Shown one piece after another: positions 1 to 7,693 of a stretch of 15,274 nucleotides of DNA (positions within the stretch are counted from its first letter, which is position 1; each line of letters begins with the position of its first letter). Made by a program: the position numbers and the translations under genes. The stretch covers positions 1 to 15,274 of the forward strand of contig CAZKHZ010000079.1 in assembly GCA_964552715.1 (NCBI GenBank). The letters are read 5' to 3'. The notes below the pieces were generated by a model. That model had not been told where the DNA came from. It searched no databases and was given only the letters and a program-made list of their open reading frames with translations. This stretch comes from UBA7692 sp964552715 (GTDB lineage: Bacteria; Bacteroidota; Bacteroidia; Chitinophagales; LD1).

Positions 1-950
1 GCCATAGAAATGCTACCTGTGTTATTACCAAAGCATAAAACATTAGTAACTGAAACTCCCGAAAGGGAAACACTATCGGGTTGAGTTATTGCAACACTAC
101 CTGTTGTTAAGCAAGCGTTAGCATCGCTAATAGTTAGAGCATAATTTCCAGCAACAATATTATTAATAGAATCAATCGCACTGCCATTATTCCAAGCAAA
201 AGTGAAAGGAGCAGTGCCACCCGAAACGATTGCTTTTGCTTTACCTTTATCACCAAAGCAAGTAGCGTCAGTTTTGTTGATTGTGATATTCAATTGTGTA
301 GCACTTGATATAGTTGTGCTCACTGTTTTGGTGCAGCTTGCGACATCAGTTATTGTAACAGTATAATTTCCAGACGATAGGTTTTGGCTTGTGTTTGTAG
401 TATTCCCATTGCTCCATAAATATTGATAAGGAGTAGTGCCGCCACTCACCGAAACTGTTGCTGTTCCAGCATTTGCACCAAAGCAGCTAACTGCTGTAGA
501 TGCTATACTTGCACTAATAGAGTCTGACTGATTTACTACAATATTTCTAACAAAGGTGCAGCTATTGTTATCTGTAACCGTAACTGAATAATTCCCTCCA
601 TTTAATCCTGAAATAGATGGTGTTGCTGCGCTATTACTCCACAAAAATTGATAAGGTGCAACTCCACCCGAAACATTTAATTGAATTGCTCCGGTGTTAT
701 CTATTGAGCAAGCAACCTGATTTATAGTTGAGGTTACATTAAGCACTGAAGGCTGTGTTACAGTAGTTGAATCAGCAACTGTGCAGCCAAATCTATCAGT
801 AATGGTAAGTCTGTAATTTCCTACAGCAAGGTTGTTTCTTGGGTTCGATGAATTGCCATCAACCCATGTAAAAGTATAAGGCGCAGCAAAAGTATCAATC
901 AGAATTTCAATGCCGCCTGTGTTTCCGCCATTGCATAAAACATTGGTAAT
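1..950 (-). repeat. Tandem SprB repeats within the adhesin gene (about 225 bp per unit)
   Basis: Reading the minus strand, four complete units and the start of a fifth follow one another at about 950-724, 723-501, 500-278, 277-53 and 52-1. Each unit encodes about 75 residues with a shared pattern: a Cys-Phe/Asn-Gly start, a GG-x-x-PY/PF-x-x-x-W core, a GNY-x-(V/L)-T-(I/V)-(T/S)-D segment and a closing Cys. The two Cys per unit could form a disulfide. The units differ in sequence and are old repeats, not a recent expansion. Confidence 0.8.
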
Positions 951-2600
951 GGCTTTCGTAAAATTCAAAATTGGAGCAGGTTCAAAGTGAATGGTGTCCG
1001 ATGCTTTGCAGCCTGCGGTATCCGTAACATTCAGAACAATATCTGTTGATTGATTTACAGGAAACTGATAAGTATTTGTGTTTGCTGTTGCATTGGTTTG
1101 CACCTTTTTCCATTGCAGGTAAAAGGGCGCGGTGCCACCATTAATTTTAGGTGATAAGATAGCTTCTGTGCCCGGGCAGATGGTATCAAACATTTGTGCT
1201 TTGATAACTGGCGCAGTGCCTACTTTTATGGTAGTAATACTTCCGTAAATAATGCAATTCGGATTTGCCTCGGCAAGTGAATTAGAATCAAGCGAAACCA
1301 TCAACCGATACCTTGAATTATCCAATGCAGGTGTAGCTGTGAAAGGTGCAAGCGTAGCAGGATAAAAAGCATTGTTGCCAGACGATTGAATGCCCGATGC
1401 ATTTGCCCATGACAGCCCACCATCCAAACTTCTTTGCCAGCGAAACCAAGAATACAATTGACCATTGGTGCAGGCAACCGAATCGCGAATTGTCACTTCA
1501 TCGCCTTCGCAGTAAAGTGTGCGCGATGTTTGCGACAAGATTACCGGTCCGCAAATTTTAAAGTGAATGTCATCCAACGCCAAATCGTTGCCGCTGGCAA
1601 CGAAGGTGTAATTGTCAATACGAATGTTTGCAAAAGGTTGGTTTTCGCTGTTCCAGGTGCCACCAGATTTTTGCCAGTTGTTGAACCATTGCCCAGTAGT
1701 GGGTGCCACCGGACCGCTCACCGCCACAATCACGTTATTGATAAAGAAGGCAATATTTGGAAAAGAACCTGCTGGATGAGATTGCGTTCCGGTTTTTAGA
1801 TTTGCGAGCCATGCGCTGAACTCGTAATCGGTGTTTGGACAAACTGGAACAGAATCAAGTTTGAAAAAAGTAGCTCCAAAAGTTGTTTGATTGGGCGAGC
1901 CGTTAATTGCCATAAAAGAGCCGCCATCGCCTGTCCTGTCTGCCCCTCTAAAATCATTGTGCAAACAGTTTGCCGTTGGTCCATCACCCAATGTTTTTAC
2001 GAAAGTATATCTGCCTTCGGGTCCCAAGCCGCCACTTGTTTGCGAATACACATAAGTAGTTTGGTTCGGTTTGGGATTGCCGATATTATTAAACGGTGCT
2101 GCCGCAGTTCCGCTGCGAATACATGCTGCCGAGGTTGTGTTGTTTGGTGTGATGTAGGGCGAGCTGAAAGTACCCATAGAGCCGAGTAAGTTGGGACCCG
2201 TTGCCCCATTGCACACTACGTTGCAGGTGCCTACGGTGATAACCATTGTGTCGCGGGCAATGCAGCCATTGGCATCTGTAACTCTAATGATGTAGGTGCT
2301 GTTGCGGAACGGACTTGATAATGGATTTGCAAAAACGGTGGATGAAAGTGTGTCGTTAATTGCTGTCCATTGGTAGCTGTATGGGCTCAATCCGCCTGAT
2401 GCGGTTGGTGATGCACCCACCAAAAAATTTACGCCTTTACAAATCGAAGTGTCTCTCCCTGCATTCGCTTTCAGTGAGCTGCAAACTCCTTGTGCAAACA
2501 TTGTGGATGAGTAAAAAATAACGGAGAGGAGCAGCAGCGTCAATTTCCGCAATGGAAATAGCTCGCATTTGTTTGGGTAAATAAGTTCTCTCGGTTTCAT
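1..2600 (-). CDS. Secreted SprB-repeat / PKD-like surface adhesin, N-terminal part (3' end outside window)
   Basis: The minus-strand frame is open without a stop from the ATG at 2598-2600 to base 1, giving 866 codons plus two bases, so the protein continues past the left edge. Residues 1-36 look like a signal peptide: a hydrophobic stretch at about 20-30, then TMFAQ before GVC. Residues ~40-125 resemble a PKD/Ig-like module (SPYSYQW, then a TDANGC end). Residues ~130-370 form a domain often seen in Bacteroidota adhesins, with a GPEGRYTF motif, a Gly-rich GDGGSFMAINGS motif and a CPNTDYEFSAWLANL motif, which suggest a lectin-like beta-sandwich. Two Ig-like segments follow. From about residue 550 onward come tandem SprB repeats. 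SprB repeats occur in gliding-motility and surface adhesins exported by T9SS. The expected C-terminal sorting domain would lie outside the window. The family call is secure; the ligand is unknown. Confidence 0.85.
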   Translation of the reverse strand, partial: MKPRELIYPNKCELFPLRKLTLLLLSVIFYSSTMFAQGVCSSLKANAGRDTSICKGVNFLVGASPTASGGLSPYSYQWTAINDTLSSTVFANPLSSPFRNSTYIIRVTDANGCIARDTMVITVGTCNVVCNGATGPNLLGSMGTFSSPYITPNNTTSAACIRSGTAAAPFNNIGNPKPNQTTYVYSQTSGGLGPEGRYTFVKTLGDGPTANCLHNDFRGADRTGDGGSFMAINGSPNQTTFGATFFKLDSVPVCPNTDYEFSAWLANLKTGTQSHPAGSFPNIAFFINNVIVAVSGPVAPTTGQWFNNWQKSGGTWNSENQPFANIRIDNYTFVASGNDLALDDIHFKICGPVILSQTSRTLYCEGDEVTIRDSVACTNGQLYSWFRWQRSLDGGLSWANASGIQSSGNNAFYPATLAPFTATPALDNSRYRLMVSLDSNSLAEANPNCIIYGSITTIKVGTAPVIKAQMFDTICPGTEAILSPKINGGTAPFYLQWKKVQTNATANTNTYQFPVNQSTDIVLNVTDTAGCKASDTIHFEPAPILNFTKAITNVLCNGGNTGGIEILIDTFAAPYTFTWVDGNSSNPRNNLAVGNYRLTITDRFGCTVADSTTVTQPSVLNVTSTINQVACSIDNTGAIQLNVSGGVAPYQFLWSNSAATPSISGLNGGNYSVTVTDNNSCTFVRNIVVNQSDSISASIASTAVSCFGANAGTATVSVSGGTTPYQYLWSNGNTTNTSQNLSSGNYTVTITDVASCTKTVSTTISSATQLNITINKTDATCFGDKGKAKAIVSGGTAPFTFAWNNGSAIDSINNIVAGNYALTISDANACLTTGSVAITQPDSVSLSGVSVTNVLCFGNNTGSISM

Positions 2601-2780
2601 GGTTCTACACTTCAGGTATTTAGTTTTACTGATAATGCAGGCCGTTTGTTACGTTAGTTTTTCAACTGGTACTTTTATAATTTTTGATGCGAAAATTATT
2701 GCTTCGATACATTGCTGAAACCTATGCTTTTAACAAGTATTTCCAACATAAATTTTATTACTTCACAAAACCTTAATGCC

Positions 2781-2817
2781 TTTTTGTATCAGCTATTTCA
2801 AAATAAAGTTCTCTTTG
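2781..2817 (+). promoter_or_regulatory. Candidate Bacteroidota promoter for the phospholipase C-like gene
   Basis: A TCTCTTTG sequence at 2810-2817 matches the Bacteroidota -7 consensus TAnnTTTG at all but one defined position. It lies 23 bases after a TTG (2784-2786) that could serve as the -33 element. The ATG at 2830 follows 12 bases later, so the leader would be very short. This is a consensus match by eye only. Confidence 0.35.
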
Positions 2818-2829
2818 TACTTTCATCTT

Positions 2830-3819
2830 ATGAAGCTGCTTCGTTTTCTGATTGTTATTTTCTTTTTGCAACAATCTTTGCCTGCTTTTTGCTGGGGTTT
2901 TTGGGCGCATAAACGCATCAATCGTATTGCTGTTTTTTTGCTACCACCTGGCATGATTGATTTTTACAAAACTAATATTGAATACGTTACCGAACACGCT
3001 GTGGACCCAGACAAGCGCAGGTATGCGATGGCGGACGAAGCTCCTCGCCATTACATTGATTTAGACCATTTTTGTGTGTATCCCTGCGATAGTTTTCCGC
3101 GCAAATGGAATGACGCTGTGGCAAAGTATAGTGAGGATACTTTAAAGGCTTATGGCATTGTGCCGTGGCACATTCAAACTATGATGTATCGCCTCACGGC
3201 TGCATTTAGAATGAGGGATAAGGAGCGCATTCTCAAGGCAAGTTCCGACATTGGGCATTACATTGGCGATGCCACCGTGCCCTTGCACACTACCGAAAAT
3301 TATAACGGGCAACTCACCGATCAGCTTGGCATTCACGGGTTTTGGGAGAGCCGAATACCAGAGCTTTTTGCCGAAGATTACGACTACTTTATCGGTAAAG
3401 CAGATTTTGTGAACAAGCCCTTGGATTACACATGGAAGGTGGTACTACAGAGCCATGCCGCATTAGATACAGTGTTGAAGTTTGAAAAGGAATTGAGCAA
3501 AACTTTTCCTGAAGACCAGAAGTATGTTTTTGAAAGCCGCGGCAGAAGCATGGTGCGCTTTTATTCTGAATCTTATTCAAAAGCATACAGCAAAATGATG
3601 CAAGGTATGGTGGAAAGAAGAATGCGCATTGCCATTAAAATGGTAGCCGATTTTTGGTACACTGCATGGATGAACGCGGGGCAGCCAAATTTGAATCAAA
3701 CGGTGTTTGCGCTCCCCACTCCCGAAGAGCTAAAGGAAAAGGATGAGGAGGAAAAAGCATGGAAAACGAAAGGCAAACCTATGCACGGTCACTATCATCC
3801 CGAAACGGGAACGGAGTAG
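2830..3819 (+). CDS. Exported zinc-dependent phospholipase C / S1-P1 nuclease-like protein
   Basis: This 329-residue protein probably hydrolyses phosphodiester bonds outside the cytoplasm. Residues 1-21 form a signal peptide (positive MKLLR start, hydrophobic core), so mature Trp22 would be N-terminal or nearly so. The trinuclear zinc site of the PLC/P1 superfamily can be traced: W22 and H27, an Asp near 59, a His in HYIDLDH (74-80), then H143-x3-D147-x5-H153 (IGHYIGDATVPLH) and H169-x3-E173 (HGFWE). The closing Glu fits bacterial PLC better than P1 nuclease, which has Asp there. The C-terminal ~30 residues are rich in Lys and Glu. An upstream in-frame ATG at 2776 would add 18 residues before the signal peptide; I chose 2830 because the signal peptide then begins normally. 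The gene stands alone and diverges from the adhesin gene. The substrate, lipid or nucleic acid, cannot be read from sequence. Confidence 0.85.
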   Translation: MKLLRFLIVIFFLQQSLPAFCWGFWAHKRINRIAVFLLPPGMIDFYKTNIEYVTEHAVDPDKRRYAMADEAPRHYIDLDHFCVYPCDSFPRKWNDAVAKYSEDTLKAYGIVPWHIQTMMYRLTAAFRMRDKERILKASSDIGHYIGDATVPLHTTENYNGQLTDQLGIHGFWESRIPELFAEDYDYFIGKADFVNKPLDYTWKVVLQSHAALDTVLKFEKELSKTFPEDQKYVFESRGRSMVRFYSESYSKAYSKMMQGMVERRMRIAIKMVADFWYTAWMNAGQPNLNQTVFALPTPEELKEKDEEEKAWKTKGKPMHGHYHPETGTE

Positions 3820-3875
3820 CTTAAATAATTAGCTATGATTCAATTTTAAGCCAGCATCACTACAATTCAAAACAA

Positions 3876-4037
3876 TTATTTGGCATAAAGTTTAGCACTA
3901 TTTACTTTTAAATACTCTTTGATTTGGTCAAAAGTCATATTCGCCATTTCAGAAGATATTTTGTCTTTGATGGCTCTAAAAGTTTTAACTGTGTCAAACT
4001 CCTTTTCAGGTGTTGTTTTTTTAGTTCCAGTCTTTAT
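3876..4037 (-). pseudogene. Small partner (antitoxin-like) gene of the PIN module, start codon lost
   Basis: After the TAG just upstream, this minus-strand frame is open for 53 codons to a TAA at 3876-3878. The encoded sequence (FDTVKTFRAIKDKISSEM, then MTFDQIKEYL) resembles the small proteins found beside PIN-domain toxins of this type. No ATG, GTG or TTG precedes the conserved part. The codon where a start is expected reads ATA (4035-4037). It overlaps the last codons of the PIN gene by 17 bases, the usual geometry for translational coupling. Changing ATA to ATG would also turn the PIN residue Lys (AAA) into Glu (GAA), giving an EYED ending. I therefore read it as a G-to-A mutation that removed the start. 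An internal ATG remains but would omit about half of the protein. Family assignment is from memory of similar loci and is moderate. Confidence 0.5.
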
Positions 4038-4459
4038 ATTCTAAGATTTCTTTAGGTAATCGTATTTCTAATGATTGATAATTTGAACGAATGTTTATTG
4101 AATTATAACCACGAATTCTATAAACGTTTACGATGTGTTTAAATTTCCAACTTATTAAAATATCAACCTTATAAATTGTTGCAGTTGCAATATGTATGCA
4201 ATCGTCAAAACTAGTGTGACCAACAACTTTTTCTATTACATATTTACTAGCAAGCGTTAAAATTTCATCTGTAACTATTACTCTTTCAATGTTTTTTAAC
4301 GTTTTCATTGGCATTCAATAACTCTGTTTCAGTCAGGTCGGAGAACACGCAAGCGACTCTCCCTAAATTGACTCTTTCAAAAAGTTGAAGCGTAACTTCT
4401 TCAAATTCTTTGTCAAACGCTCCCCTAAAAACTAAGGTGTCAAAATAAAATCTTTGCAT
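4021..4459 (-). pseudogene. PIN-domain ribonuclease toxin-like gene, disrupted by a one-base frameshift
   Basis: Two minus-strand frames together encode one PIN protein. From the ATG at 4457-4459, 57 codons give the N-terminal half (MQRFYFDTLVF, then FSDLTETELLNANENVK) and stop at TGA 4286-4288. The second frame carries the rest down to TAA 4021-4023: VIVTDEILTLASKYV, DDCIHIATATIYKVDIL, SWKFKHIVN and RGYNSINI. The frames meet at a run of six A on the minus strand (4292-4297). Removing one A joins NENVK directly to NIERVIVTDE and yields about 145 residues, the normal family length. The PIN acidic residues remain: Asp7, Glu in the LTETEL segment, and Asp in DDCIHIA. An ATG (4312-4314) could start the C-terminal half alone, but that product would lack the first catalytic Asp. 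The coding frame is also open for 29 codons upstream of 4459 without a start. Confidence 0.75.
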
Positions 4460-4578
4460 TTGTTCAATTTGATTCTGTTTTTCAAAAATAATATTTTTTG
4501 CCCCAGTGTATGTTTCTTCACGCAGGCTTCTTAATTGTTTAATAAATCATTATAAACAATCCAACGCGGTCTCAGCCC

Positions 4579-4602
4579 ACTATTCCATTATTCCAACATT
4601 CC
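4579..4602. repeat. Three 8-bp tandem units (pattern ANNATTCC) between genes
   Basis: ACTATTCC, ATTATTCC and AACATTCC follow one another directly, sharing ANNATTCC. The run lies in the 153-bp gap between the ccmF stop and the PIN pseudogene. It may be a small slippage product; no function is claimed. Confidence 0.5.
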
Positions 4603-4612
4603 GCTTCATTTT

Positions 4613-7108
4613 CTACCGCTCTCTCCATCTTTTTGCCGCGCCAAAAAGGCTGCCCAAGAAAGTGAGGATGCCACCCAGCCACACCAAGTTGATGTATGGA
4701 AAAACAATAGCCTTCATAATGATAAAGTCTATAGGCTTTTCTTTTTCGCGCACTGTGATGCTGAACTTTTTAGTTTCAGGATTGATGCGCGTGATGTTGA
4801 AAGTCAAGCCCAAGTTTTCCTGCTCGGCAGGTATAGAACTGATTTGATTGCCGTTTTTGGTTTCAATCACAAACACAGGCTCGCTGTTGAAGTTATTGCC
4901 CTCTAAAGTTTTAGTTTCTAACACAGCGCTAATCACAATTTTATCTTTGCCGTCAAACCCATCAGGTAAAGCAGGGGAGGGGTTCACGTTTCTGAAAATA
5001 GTGTAAGAACTAAGGTTGAAAAAAGTATCGCCCTGCGCCAACTCGTAGGTGCGCGTGGTGTCGCGTAGGGTTTCGTTGTTGGGTACGCTCGAAACGTGCG
5101 TAAACACATCTTTAGTCAAATAATGTTTTGTGTCAGGATTAGCCACCAGCCCCATCTTAGGATTGATTTGCGCATTGGGCAACAACTGAAACTTTTCGGT
5201 CACCTCATCCTTGTCGTTCTTGCGGCTATAATCAACCATATAGAAGTTATCTACTCCCTCTTTTTTCATGCCCTTGTAGCTAACGTTGTAGCCACCCATG
5301 CGGGTTGTGCTGTCGCGCAAAAGCAGAATATTTTCAACTTTTTCGTTCTCTTTAAAAGTTGCGCCAAAATCAACACCGCTTTGGTTTAATGAAATCACTT
5401 CCTTCTTGCCTTGCGAAATTAAAACGCCAATCAAAAATACCCCAAAGCCAAAGTGCGTTACCGATGCCGCGCTCACTTTTACTCTTCCTTTCAAAACAAA
5501 AATGAGGTAAAACAAATTACCCACCGCAGCATACACCGCAGTAAGCAACATCAAAAAGAACCTGCTTACAAAAGGAAATTTCAGAAACAGCGCATCCGAA
5601 ATTTTGCTGCCATTGATAATGTACTGCTCCGTAAAATCAATCTTAATGCCAAAGGCAATCGCCACCGATAACGCAACCGCCACTGCAAGCGAAATCCAAA
5701 TCCATTTAAAGGTAGAAGGCGTGCGCGCACTTTTGTACGATAGATATTGAATAGAAGCCGTGAGCGCAGCCACAATAATGCCAATCCATATTTGAATATT
5801 ATTGTAATGCGCAATCACATCTTCGGGCGGTGCCAGCTTTAAACCAAACAGCTTATTCCACACCGGAATAGAAGTGGTGAAAGTCATTTGAATGGCACTC
5901 AATAACAACACCAACGAGCCAATAAACATCCAAAACTCGCGCGATGCAAGTTCCTCCTCCTTTTCTACTGTAGGTAAACTTTTAAAGCGATAAGCTAGCA
6001 ATGCGAAAGCAGGAACGAGAAGTGCTGCCAGGTAAATAAGTAATTGTCCTGTCATCCCTAAATCTGTAAAAGCGTGTACGGAGGTGTCGCCCAAAATGCC
6101 GCTTCGCGTAAGAAAGGTAGAATACAACACCAAGCCAAAGGCAAGAATGTAAAATATAAACGTGGTGCTGAGGGAGTGATTGGTGTGTTTAAAAATCAGG
6201 TGCGTATGCAAGCCGGCAACCAATACCAACCACGGCACAAGGCTCATGTTCTCCACTGGGTCCCAAGCCCAAAAGCCACCAAAACTAAGGCTCTCGTATG
6301 CCCATGCACCACCCATTAAAATGCCGGTACCCAAAACGGAAACAGAGAAAAGCGTCCAAGGCAAAGCAGGTTTCACCCAACCTTTGTAATCGCCCCGCAA
6401 CAGCGATGCAATCGCAAATGCAAATGGAATACTAACAGATGCAAAACCTAAGAAAAGAATGGGCGGATGAATGGTCATCCAATAGTTTTGCAATAGCGGA
6501 TTCAAACCATTGCCATCTGCAATAAAGTTCAAGTACTCGGGGCGTTGAAAGATAGGCGCCTGCGCCATTTCGTTGCGCAACAATGTGAAAGGATTGCTAC
6601 CTATTTTGTAACCAAAAGCATAAATACCCAACACCATACTGCCAAGGAAAAACTGCGTAAGGCTTACAACGCCCATCACAGGTTGCTCCCACTCGCGCAA
6701 AACTTTGATGCCCACAAAGCCAAGCACTACCAACCAAAACTGCCACAAAAGAAAACTACCTTCCTGCCCTTCCCAAAAGCTGCTGATGATGTATTTAAGT
6801 GGCAGCGCAGTAGAAGAGTGTTTCCATGCGTAGTGATACTCGAACCAGTGGTTCAGAATCATGATAAACAAAAGCGTAAAAATGCCCAGCACGCTTAAGC
6901 CGTGTTGCACAAAACTGATGCGCGCTAACCTTCGCCACGAATTTTTATTGCTTTCCTCCTTGCTAAACTCCGAAGCGAAGTAGGCTATGGTAGCCACCAG
7001 CGTACTGAAAAAACTCAACACCAAAAGAAAGTGTCCCAAATGTCCAAGCCATAGATGCTCGTTCAAAAAACCATTAGAGCCAAACCGCTCAGAGAAAAAT
7101 TGCAACAT
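4613..7108 (-). CDS. ccmF: Cytochrome c maturation heme lyase CcmF (CcmF/CcsA family)
   Basis: This 831-residue polytopic membrane protein belongs to System I cytochrome c maturation, where CcmF takes heme from CcmE and attaches it to the CxxCH motif of apocytochromes on the outer face of the inner membrane. Diagnostic segments appear in order: WEGQEGSFLLW (112-122), NYWMTIHPPILFLG (208-221, with a conserved His), the tryptophan-rich WWD heme-handling motif around GGFWAWDPVENMSLVPWL (277-294), and LTRSGILGDTSVHAFTD (333-349, second conserved His). Roughly a dozen hydrophobic segments occupy the first ~580 residues, then a soluble periplasmic domain (~590-800) and a last membrane helix near the C-terminus. 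The ATG at 7108 sits in an A/T-rich leader. ccmE lies upstream on the same strand, separated by the toxin-antitoxin module, and each gene has its own copy of a shared upstream element. CcmA, B and C are not in the window. Confidence 0.95.
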   Translation of the reverse strand: MLQFFSERFGSNGFLNEHLWLGHLGHFLLVLSFFSTLVATIAYFASEFSKEESNKNSWRRLARISFVQHGLSVLGIFTLLFIMILNHWFEYHYAWKHSSTALPLKYIISSFWEGQEGSFLLWQFWLVVLGFVGIKVLREWEQPVMGVVSLTQFFLGSMVLGIYAFGYKIGSNPFTLLRNEMAQAPIFQRPEYLNFIADGNGLNPLLQNYWMTIHPPILFLGFASVSIPFAFAIASLLRGDYKGWVKPALPWTLFSVSVLGTGILMGGAWAYESLSFGGFWAWDPVENMSLVPWLVLVAGLHTHLIFKHTNHSLSTTFIFYILAFGLVLYSTFLTRSGILGDTSVHAFTDLGMTGQLLIYLAALLVPAFALLAYRFKSLPTVEKEEELASREFWMFIGSLVLLLSAIQMTFTTSIPVWNKLFGLKLAPPEDVIAHYNNIQIWIGIIVAALTASIQYLSYKSARTPSTFKWIWISLAVAVALSVAIAFGIKIDFTEQYIINGSKISDALFLKFPFVSRFFLMLLTAVYAAVGNLFYLIFVLKGRVKVSAASVTHFGFGVFLIGVLISQGKKEVISLNQSGVDFGATFKENEKVENILLLRDSTTRMGGYNVSYKGMKKEGVDNFYMVDYSRKNDKDEVTEKFQLLPNAQINPKMGLVANPDTKHYLTKDVFTHVSSVPNNETLRDTTRTYELAQGDTFFNLSSYTIFRNVNPSPALPDGFDGKDKIVISAVLETKTLEGNNFNSEPVFVIETKNGNQISSIPAEQENLGLTFNITRINPETKKFSITVREKEKPIDFIIMKAIVFPYINLVWLGGILTFLGSLFGAAKRWRER

Positions 7109-7159
7109 TATTTTTTAAATTTAATAGCCCTTAGCACTCACTTAAGTTTGTAATATAGG

Positions 7160-7211
7160 GCTGCGAATGTAGCAACGGAAATATGTAAAAAATGTTTTTT
7201 GGGAAATATTT
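7160..7211 (-). promoter_or_regulatory. Upstream element of ccmF, one of two copies shared with ccmE
   Basis: Read on the minus strand, this 52-bp block aligns without gaps to 8188-8137 upstream of ccmE at about 39 of 52 positions. Three blocks are strongly kept: TTTCCCAAAAAAC, TTTCCGTTG and TACATTCGC. TACATTCG (7164-7171) differs from the -7 consensus TAnnTTTG at one position, so the block probably contains the promoter, with a ~50-base leader before the ccmF ATG. The element begins at the last base of the relE stop codon, so ccmF can be transcribed independently of the toxin module. Confidence 0.55.
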
Positions 7212-7465
7212 CATTCATACACCTCGCTGCGGTGTGCCACTTTCAATACCTGAATTTCTTTTCCATCCAAGTCAAATATTATTCTGTAATCTCCTATCCT
7301 AAAACGCCATTCACCCAACACAGAATTGGTCAGTCTTTTTGCCTCGCGGAGGTTATCTTCGGCTGCGTATTCAAGCAGTTTTTATATAATGCGTTTTTGA
7401 ACTTGCTTGTCCAGCTTTTTGAATTCCTTAGCTGCTCTTTCCGAAAAGGTTACTTCAAATGCCAT
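7211..7465 (-). pseudogene. RelE/ParE-family mRNA interferase toxin with an in-frame stop at codon 28
   Basis: From the ATG at 7463-7465 the frame reads MAFEVTFSERAAKEFKKLDK and on to QVQKRII. It then meets TAA (7382-7384) and continues in the same frame as KLLEYAAEDNLREAKRLT, GEWRFRIGDYRIIFDLDG, VLKVAHRSEVYE to TGA 7211-7213. Reading through would give 84 residues, the full length of a RelE-type toxin. The basic RFRIGDYR core and the HR-x-x-x-Y ending that form the ribonuclease site are kept, so only one substitution (for example GAA to TAA) separates it from an intact gene. Its start overlaps the last 11 bases of the antitoxin gene, as is typical. In the given sequence the product is a 27-residue stub without active-site residues. 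A base-calling error is the main alternative. Confidence 0.85.
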
Positions 7466-7643
7466 TTGTTAAAGAAGATAGTGAAACCTTTTTTCCTTGT
7501 TTAATCTGCTTGCGGCTTTCTGCTATCTGCTGAATGTAGTCTTCAAGCGATACTTTTGTATATTCTATTTGAAGCTTTTCAATAAGGTCTTTGATAAAGG
7601 ATGCTTCCTTTTTTGATTTTGGCTTTAATACAAAGTAGCTCAT
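7455..7643 (-). CDS. Antitoxin of the RelE-type module
   Basis: This 62-residue charged, soluble protein begins with a short strand (MSYFVLKPKSK). Helical segments follow (EASFIKDLIEKL, then LEDYIQQIAESRKQIKQGKK), resembling small antitoxins paired with RelE/ParE toxins in Bacteroidota. It has no obvious ribbon-helix-helix or Phd signature that I can name with certainty. The assignment rests on size, composition, the 11-bp overlap with the toxin start and the position before it. The gene is intact although its toxin is broken. A good -7 box and an inverted repeat lie immediately upstream, in line with autoregulation. Confidence 0.7.
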   Translation of the reverse strand: MSYFVLKPKSKKEASFIKDLIEKLQIEYTKVSLEDYIQQIAESRKQIKQGKKVSLSSLTNGI

Positions 7644-7659
7644 ATATCGTGTTTTACTT

Positions 7660-7693
7660 CAAAGATAATTTTATTAAACGCGATGTAATAAAA
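7660..7693 (-). promoter_or_regulatory. Promoter and candidate operator of the RelE-type module
   Basis: On the minus strand a perfect TAnnTTTG box, TATCTTTG, lies at 7667-7660, 16 bases before the antitoxin ATG. Directly upstream is a perfect 8-bp inverted repeat, TTTTATTA (7686-7693 read on the minus strand) and TAATAAAA (7669-7676), with a 9-base spacer containing CGCG. The half-sites are 17 bp apart centre to centre, under two helical turns, and cover the region between the -7 and -33 positions. A palindrome ACACGTGT (7700-7707) lies a little further upstream. The operator role is inferred. Confidence 0.5.

Noticed and set aside
1434..2209. Open frames of 60-120 codons on both strands inside the adhesin region
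   Set aside because: They overlap the continuous minus-strand adhesin frame, which has a signal peptide and recognisable domains; the others lack any family features.
2602..2612. AAGTGTAGAAC shared between the adhesin leader and the region before the repeat-peptide gene (15011-15021)
   Set aside because: An 11-base match is expected by chance in a window this size, and the flanks do not align.
2776..2829. Earlier in-frame ATG for the phospholipase C-like gene
   Set aside because: It would put 18 residues before a normal signal peptide, and the candidate promoter overlaps this stretch.
4290..4300. A-AAA-AAC slippery heptamer in the PIN gene as a programmed -1 frameshift site
   Set aside because: The shift needed to join the two PIN halves is +1 (one base skipped), and the zero-frame codons do not match the heptamer phase, so a one-base insertion is simpler.
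5096..6898. Several plus-strand open frames of 69-117 codons
   Set aside because: They lie entirely within ccmF on the opposite strand and their products are low-complexity antisense translations.
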